Source: JAZNSB01 sp045590955 | GTDB lineage: Bacteria > Pseudomonadota > Alphaproteobacteria > RF32 > CAG-239 | Length of the DNA stretch: 13,233 nucleotides | Reading direction: 5' to 3' | Assembly: GCA_045590955.1 (NCBI GenBank) | Contig: JAZNSB010000057.1 | Location: 1-13,233, forward strand | Shown here: positions 7,401-10,926 of the stretch, one piece after another | How the letters are laid out: each line of letters begins with the position of its first letter | Position numbering within the stretch: position 1 is the first letter of the stretch | The notes under the pieces: model-generated | What the model saw: the letters and a program-made list of their open reading frames with translations, nothing else | What the model was told of the DNA's origin: nothing | Databases searched by the model: none | Position numbers and translations under genes: made by a program

Positions 7401-10365
7401 GACCTGCAGAGCAGTCTTTTTCTATGGTTAGAGCATTGGCTATTCCATCATTCTTGCACGGTTCACAAGAATAACAAACCGGGGTTTTATTTTTGTCTGC
7501 ATCTGTGTAATAACCGGAAGGTCTTGCAACTTTGTTTGTCTCATTACATGCAGGTGCTGTCATGCTACCTGTTTCGCAAACATAACTTGAGTATCTAACA
7601 TTGCCATCACTTGTGCAAGGTGTCTCTTTTGTTCCGCAAAGATTACCAACTTTTGCCGTGCCGGTAAGGTTCGTTTCATCATAAATACATGTATCTGCAA
7701 CACATCCTACTATCTGTTGGCAACCTTTAAGTGTTTGATCTCCAATTTCACATGTGTCGTATGATGTATGGCCATCTTGACAAGTGTCTTGATTATCAAT
7801 TGAACATTCACATGTTGCATATATTTCTGTTGAACATAATTTTAAGCTACCGTCATTGCCACTTTCATAATATGGGTTGGATATATTGGCCGTAGCACCT
7901 ATAGATTTGCAGTTCTCTGATGTAAATACATTGTTTCCTTTTTCTTGGTTACAGATATTGTCCTCAATCGGTTTGCATTTTGCGTATGTAAAGACCGTTG
8001 TGGTGTTGTTTGCAACATATATAACCTTGGCTTCGCTTTCCGCATCATACTTGCTTCCACCAAGCAAGATAGCACCCTCATAAACAGCCTTTACAGATCC
8101 ATTTCCATCATAATATTCTGCGGCATTGGTTTCTATTACTTTGCCGTCTTTTAATAAACGAACATTACAATCTTTTGCTTTAAGATCCTTATACAAGCCT
8201 GTTGACTCTTTGTCCTTAGTGTTTCGTGCAACAACTTTGGTTTTCGTACATTCTGTTTTGTCTTCACTTACCTCAATACATTCTTCGGTTGCACCAAGTA
8301 GTTCTACAGGGCAGTTTGCCTCGTCTTCACAGTAATAATAGTGACTTAAAGCTTCACATTTGCATTTGGATGTTGAGGTGTCTAATGAACAACCGACAGG
8401 ATCACATATTTGAACACATTTTCCGTTTGTTCCGTCTTCATTACCTGCAGCCATGTATCCTTCTTGGCAGGCATCTGGTTTACAAGGTATTTCTTTGCTC
8501 CAAATTGTGACTTTATCTTGATTCGGGATATTGCAGGTTACGCAATCGCTTTGTCTTGTTGTCCCGTTTGAATTTGTAGTTTTTCCTCCTCCACATGATG
8601 TGCATTCAGATGTAAATGTGCCGTCTTCATTGTATGTATCATCATCTGACTTATATGTTCCGATAGGACATGCAATACAACTGTTTCCTTCTCTGTAATA
8701 TCCTGGGTTACATACATAACAGTTATTTGCAACGGTGTGCGGTTTTTCTGAATTACCTTCAAGAGCTATGTTAATGTGTGTGATACATGTAGTAGCCTTT
8801 GCATTTGCACTTGAAGGTATGTTGACACACTCTTTTGTTGATGCATCCCAGTATCCAGTATCACAATTACATCCTTCCAAATACCATGTGGTTTCAGGAG
8901 TTTGACATCCTCTATCATCCAGAATATATCCTCCTTTTGCACAAGGATATAAATATCCTTTTTCGCTGCAATTATTGGATACACATTCTTTTCCGTTCCA
9001 TGTATATCCTTGTTTACATTCACACATTCTGTAGTATGTTTCAGTTACAGTGTCATTTAATGAATTGTTTTGAATCTTTATAATTTGATAAGCTGTTCCG
9101 CTGCGAACACTTCCGATACCTTTCGCAGTAGTTTCGCTTTCTTCACAGGTAAACAATACTTCGGTGTTTGGCTTACAGTTTGAATATAAAGTTGTTTGCA
9201 CTGCATTTATTCTGCATTCGCCAATCCGTTCACCCGAATATAGTTTGATTTCTTTTCCGTCAACAACAATGGTCTGATTAATATCACATTTTGTATATAT
9301 ATGTTGTTCTATAGACGGTGGAATTGATATTACTTCTCCATTAACTTCTTTTGTTTCATCAGGAAGAAATGTAAGTCCTTCAGGAACATAAACGTCATTG
9401 GTTGCTTTTGTAAACATGTTACACATGCAGGTTCCTTGGCCATCTCCTCCTATGGTATGACAAACTTGTCCGTTATCGGTGTCACACAAGAAATTGCCGC
9501 AAATTGCATTATTAGTTCCTGTTGCTTTACATTCTTCTTGACTGCCGGAAGGATTTGCAGAATGAGATATGGTTTGGCAAGTGGTCTTACAATATGCTTC
9601 TGTTGAGGTACATGGTGGAACACAAGCATTTTCTGCTTGGTTTGGGACCGTTCCGTCTTTACATTGTGTTTTAAGAACACATTCATTTGTTCCGGCATCA
9701 TCCATGCAGAATTCATTACAAAATTCTGTATCGTGATCAACCGTTATTTCCCTACATTCACATCTTTGGGTGTTAGTGTTGTAGTATTTGTATTTTCCAC
9801 ATTTGCGAGCTTCTACACATATTTTTTGACCTTCTGAGTTTTCACACCATTTTACGCATTCGGAATCGCCAGAATCATTGTCAAAGTGTCCATAACTAAC
9901 ACCTTCATTCTCACAACCACAACCAACAGCCCATGTTCCGCGGTGATCTACACACGTTTCACCGGTAAGAACAGCTCCTGTGGCTTCACAAGTTGATTTA
10001 CTGTGCTCAAATTTGGTTGAGCATATACATTCTTTAAATAGGTCAATATCTACTTTTTGTTCTACACCATCTTTATCTTTTTTTGTAACTTTTCCAACAT
10101 AAGGGCACCTGGTTGCTGTGTCAAAAGTTTTGTCTCCCGGACACTGTGTGGCTCTTGGACCATATTTATAGTTCATTCTTAAACATTTAGAGTATGCCTC
10201 GGTCGCTTTTACAGCATTATCGCTTTTGCCTCCCTGTGTTTTTGGTTTGAAAGTAACCTCTTCTTGTGTATCGTCAGAAGTGGTAATCATTTTTGCTCCA
10301 CGTGCATAAACATATCCTGAATACAGAGCTGCCGCACAAATAATTGCTAAAAATATTTTTTTCAT
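1471..10365 (-). CDS. giant secreted cysteine-rich repeat protein, 2964 aa
   Basis: The start is well fixed: AAGGAGG lies four bases before ATG, and residues 1-21 form a Sec signal peptide (MKK, hydrophobic core, likely cut after VYA). There is no lipobox. Residues 28-62 hold a conserved segment (EEVTFKPK.., ..YKYGP) shared with the plus-strand copy at 11017. Residues ~60-675 are cysteine-rich and non-repetitive. A ~430-residue module occurs twice (~678-1105 and ~1106-1565), each with LLKDGKV..TNAAEYY, GGSK, I.DNICNQ and IGATA. From ~1500 to ~2450 short repeats follow, such as CPAGTY..., CKPCGAGTYC and GAGYYCP, with many CxxC pairs. They resemble ephrin-receptor-like/GCC2-GCC3 repeats. Residues ~2486-2655 are different and poor in repeats, then more CxxC repeats and a terminal cysteine domain end at LNIGK. 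Cysteine is about one residue in eleven where I counted, so it must be disulfide-bonded outside the cytoplasm. No C-terminal membrane helix, LPXTG or autotransporter barrel is seen. The exact function is unknown; a surface or secreted coat, adhesin or variable-antigen role is inference. Confidence 0.92.
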   Translation of the reverse strand: MKKIFLAIICAAALYSGYVYARGAKMITTSDDTQEEVTFKPKTQGGKSDNAVKATEAYSKCLRMNYKYGPRATQCPGDKTFDTATRCPYVGKVTKKDKDGVEQKVDIDLFKECICSTKFEHSKSTCEATGAVLTGETCVDHRGTWAVGCGCENEGVSYGHFDNDSGDSECVKWCENSEGQKICVEARKCGKYKYYNTNTQRCECREITVDHDTEFCNEFCMDDAGTNECVLKTQCKDGTVPNQAENACVPPCTSTEAYCKTTCQTISHSANPSGSQEECKATGTNNAICGNFLCDTDNGQVCHTIGGDGQGTCMCNMFTKATNDVYVPEGLTFLPDETKEVNGEVISIPPSIEQHIYTKCDINQTIVVDGKEIKLYSGERIGECRINAVQTTLYSNCKPNTEVLFTCEESETTAKGIGSVRSGTAYQIIKIQNNSLNDTVTETYYRMCECKQGYTWNGKECVSNNCSEKGYLYPCAKGGYILDDRGCQTPETTWYLEGCNCDTGYWDASTKECVNIPSSANAKATTCITHINIALEGNSEKPHTVANNCYVCNPGYYREGNSCIACPIGTYKSDDDTYNEDGTFTSECTSCGGGKTTNSNGTTRQSDCVTCNIPNQDKVTIWSKEIPCKPDACQEGYMAAGNEDGTNGKCVQICDPVGCSLDTSTSKCKCEALSHYYYCEDEANCPVELLGATEECIEVSEDKTECTKTKVVARNTKDKESTGLYKDLKAKDCNVRLLKDGKVIETNAAEYYDGNGSVKAVYEGAILLGGSKYDAESEAKVIYVANNTTTVFTYAKCKPIEDNICNQEKGNNVFTSENCKSIGATANISNPYYESGNDGSLKLCSTEIYATCECSIDNQDTCQDGHTSYDTCEIGDQTLKGCQQIVGCVADTCIYDETNLTGTAKVGNLCGTKETPCTSDGNVRYSSYVCETGSMTAPACNETNKVARPSGYYTDADKNKTPVCYSCEPCKNDGIANALTIEKDCSAGQDACNCVITSCKTGFYVADATEEGGLNSCQSCEKGFSCGSDGKQECPINTYQDETGQGKCKQCPANTHTEGTKSESADACVCNDGYYKVDGSCKACATDYETWSADVTQQAFCAVPVINKGVYYQIVEGEDVLLKNITTECLEKGADGKCATVAEVGTDVTLLNNVKEGFEASNCKIALLKDGKVKETNAAEYYGENGDVKADYEGAILIGGSKLSAVTKVKKVENGVETTLEYAKCEPINDNICNQTGENVFTSENCNSIGATATLEHIYRSSDANGNLQPCLQPIYAACNCSDPSENTSSDNIDCGNGKKQYQTCFKGETTYVGCTEIIGCNAEKCPYHDGNCLGAALPALACSDGTEGGECVLEGNIRYSSYKCDDGHQSTAECSVTKQVSRLTGIITGKGDTIIGRCYQCVDCINIGDNVAPGSYERILHEGSYFCNITACKDGYYVKENDNQDDYYGDWTNYMPTWGNEEYKQSEDYLYEDMRDKNKEVAKNFCAACEPGHKCVYNPGLGNTYTGKVPCPKDTYQDETGKYECKACPTNSYTKDEGSDNIDDCICPAGMYRPDDDNKFEQNGCQPCEKGHYCPTEGTTETTMQSCQEGTYQDETNQSTCKPCGAGTYCDSTNTETPTVCGAGYYCPAPAEGATVGNVDQTACGQNNYCPEPVKGADNTQTTTLSNDVEITGNSAVISCPTGSHTKVQDETATASSLDECLNDGGYAWIAADSQTPEPCPAGTYCKEGAHLRDNITDPKLCPKGTSQLKAGQSVCELCGAKFYQDEEGQEKCKPCPAGNECPDPKNKHEGAESTDFGWGNVKPTICKAGTFQNSIGQSACIPCGTGEALNKVCPDEGIVKPIDCPEGTAPDPDTKKNDGYTNCEACHNGTYQTTENERTICKACPIGSYCPEQTGTIASESYDQFNTSTKDVETNADYITVDKGITEPISCGDEDITTTEEGGADSADLCICSPGKEYPYNEDNCNNDATPTGNSSTCKEGTEDEETWYTQCTCPGNFSQPTVSEPKTDMFRNHLYAGYKLDVEAGTSQYCFRWESCPKGTELAGTAGRYPVATDCIAKKAGQLLVINGHTSEGPVSEQFYNIEGWLRQDPQLIDCPAGYACPEGSYAILQPKTGCYSADPYYITDCWNNPDNNRCNNATFGPTDTLSDNKAGLSCILTGENIALSANATPTDLVEKPVKDGLTRCKPGTAPNANADACEPCDAGTYSDDGRKCKPCGAGTYCPDPTGQNISDEAKENIENGGNKTPTDCEAGFYCPTLAEDAIVGNIEPTPCPAGYWCPNTGMDETKLIPCNANARPTGNDYTWMVAFAGESLTGDARKEKKYYYCPAGTGSAEKPRQECPRGQDSGWGNIWSKASYVSNATSLDDYAEGVDELKDCKTPQGWYAKQYPEKISLLYCEGWSTTSTNQTGGHYCPGGVSVVPTSGDIAGRNTCPTNSATVMDKAPNWKYCQPYVAYYLSVNDTDVPTTATKCKKDNFLYANGQCGPVNITYFNNIGTYSTSSYVNIIGKIYDVSSHLAAAHNGTGYVYALTESKRIRDNSCAFWGQGLTPTSSVDKLLPDNSTYGYSLTGIINSEIDSNNFTLKGKCKNLSVSNFNYTLPKFIASKTQQIGFDTDYALWTSNTAPSDDEYKWWGTKGYVAHIASRCDWKHQVVCTYSYYPRCTEGYVLSLERPFSKACFQPTDGTTRGYNPATGASYVGVGSCPDGYYKDDVVGCKKCEAGYKCSNGSRTQCNGGKYQDSEGQSYCLTCPAGTYSPSGQPQTECSSCDQGQTSEEGSKQCSDCPKHTYGYTNDDKAYCLACDVGTYTETTGARNESECKSCDGYDTGEKCGIQFEGCYKINKDDNTVSEVRPENCQAVCKNSNYQANYSKSGGTITISCSQKPTQGGGYACASEFNNATGCEDLSKECCEASGSSAATSLSCKWCDITEGAMTNHCVSSRIPMCAYTTVTTVRDSADLNIGK
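6606..6651. repeat. intragenic repeat of module 2 (pairs with 7887-7932)
   Basis: This 46-bp segment differs by one base from 7887-7932 and encodes the 'NVFTSENC.SIGATA' part of the ~430-residue module. It lies 1281 bp from its partner. Confidence 0.85.
6819..6868. repeat. intragenic repeat of module 2 (pairs with 8109-8158)
   Basis: This 50-bp segment differs by one base from 8109-8158 and encodes the LLKDGKV..TNAAEYY motif. It lies 1290 bp from its partner. The two modules are much less alike elsewhere, so these stretches stand out. Confidence 0.85.
7887..7932. repeat. intragenic repeat of module 1 (pairs with 6606-6651)
   Basis: This is the first-module copy of the SENC.SIGATA-coding segment. 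A related but more diverged version closes the window in the second gene (NVFNNNNCEVG, plus strand). Confidence 0.85.
8109..8158. repeat. intragenic repeat of module 1 (pairs with 6819-6868)
   Basis: This is the first-module copy of the LLKDGKV..TNAAEYY-coding segment. The corresponding part of the second giant gene lies at about 12981-13035 on the plus strand. Confidence 0.85.
10157..10263 (-). repeat. 107-bp inverted-repeat block, copy in the expressed giant gene
   Basis: Read on the minus strand, this block matches 11017-11123 on the plus strand at 103 of 107 positions by my hand alignment. The longest exact run is 57 bases. It codes for residues 35-70, just after the signal peptide region. 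The similarity stops sharply on the upstream side (GAAGAGG is the first shared sequence). Downstream it falls to the level of diverged paralogs. Confidence 0.85.
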
Positions 10366-10607
10366 GGTGCCTCCTTTAGGCTGGTGTGTGTAGAACGTTC
10401 TTTTAAGAAATACGCAGTAACGATTCGGACATACGTATCCCTTGATTATAGTACTTTACCCTAAAACCTATACCTTTTCAAGTTAAAATTATGTTAAATT
10501 TTTGTAACATTTCATTTTTTTTTGAAAAAAAAGTTGCGTATTAAAAAAAGCTGTGTTACAAGGGGCTTAATTTAATCAATTTATGTTTCCGAAGGGAGGG
10601 GAGTTAA
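10366..10607. promoter_or_regulatory. divergent intergenic region between giant gene and rpsU
   Basis: This 242-bp region must carry both promoters. For the giant gene there is a TATAAT on the minus strand (10445-10450) but no good -35 box, and an untranslated leader of about 70 bases. That leader holds a perfect 10-bp palindrome AGAACGTTCT (10392-10401) and an 8-bp one, ATACGTAT (10431-10438). For rpsU the best pair is TTGCGT (10534-10539), 17 bp, TACAAG (10557-10562), which is weak. A T9-G-A8 tract (10515-10532) and an 8-bp inverted repeat TTGTAACA/TGTTACAA (10502-10509 and 10554-10561) frame the rpsU side. Confidence 0.4.
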
Positions 10608-10814
10608 GTGGTTCAAGTAATCGTTTCAGGTAATGACGTTGGTCAATCTTTGAAAGTGTTGAAAAAGAAAATGCAAAGAGAAGGCATCTTTAGAGAAATG
10701 AAACTTCGTCGTCATAATGAAACAGGGTCTGAAAAAACAGCACGCCGCAAAGCAGAGGCTGTTAGACGTGCAAGAAAAGCCCTGAGAAAACGTTTGGAAA
10801 CAGAGGGTTTTTAA
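10608..10814 (+). CDS. rpsU: 30S ribosomal protein bS21, 68 aa
   Basis: This is a small basic protein of the bS21 family: V-I-V.GNDV.QSLK.LKKKMQREGIFREMKLRR, then a charged tail KAEAVRRARKALRKRL. The length is that of alphaproteobacterial bS21. It joins the 30S subunit platform near the 3' end of 16S rRNA and helps initiation. The start is GTG at 10608, supported by a strong Shine-Dalgarno (GGGAGGGGAG, 10594-10603) four bases upstream; no ATG is available. It is monocistronic, with tandem terminator hairpins behind it. It is divergent from the giant gene and sits between the two inverted giant-protein copies. Confidence 0.95.
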   Translation: MVQVIVSGNDVGQSLKVLKKKMQREGIFREMKLRRHNETGSEKTARRKAEAVRRARKALRKRLETEGF

Positions 10815-10830
10815 TTTTTGCATATAATTT

Positions 10831-10853
10831 AAAAGTCCGTTACACGGACTTTT
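10831..10853 (+). terminator. first hairpin after rpsU
   Basis: A 9-bp stem AAAAGTCCG/CGGACTTTT with loop TTACA starts 17 bases after the rpsU stop. Its own right arm ends in four T, so it may end some transcripts by itself. Confidence 0.65.
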
Positions 10854-10881
10854 AAGAGGTGGCATAGCCACCTCTTTTTTT
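10854..10881 (+). terminator. second, stronger terminator after rpsU
   Basis: A 10-bp stem AAGAGGTGGC/GCCACCTCTT with a 3-base loop is followed by T residues to 10881 on the plus strand. It abuts the first hairpin with no spacing. It should stop rpsU transcripts before they reach the second giant ORF, which starts about 45 bases on. Confidence 0.85.
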
Positions 10882-10926
10882 ACCAAAAACGGAGACGGAA
10901 TAAGAGCAACAAACATAAGAGTTTGT

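Noticed and set aside
1765..9837. Many plus- and minus-strand ORFs of 60-125 codons inside the giant gene
   Set aside because: They are shadow frames. The large number arises from the biased, cysteine-rich codon content of the real frame.
10392..10401. LexA box in the giant gene leader
   Set aside because: The two half-sites abut with no spacer, unlike the alphaproteobacterial direct-repeat box, so I list it only as an unnamed palindrome.
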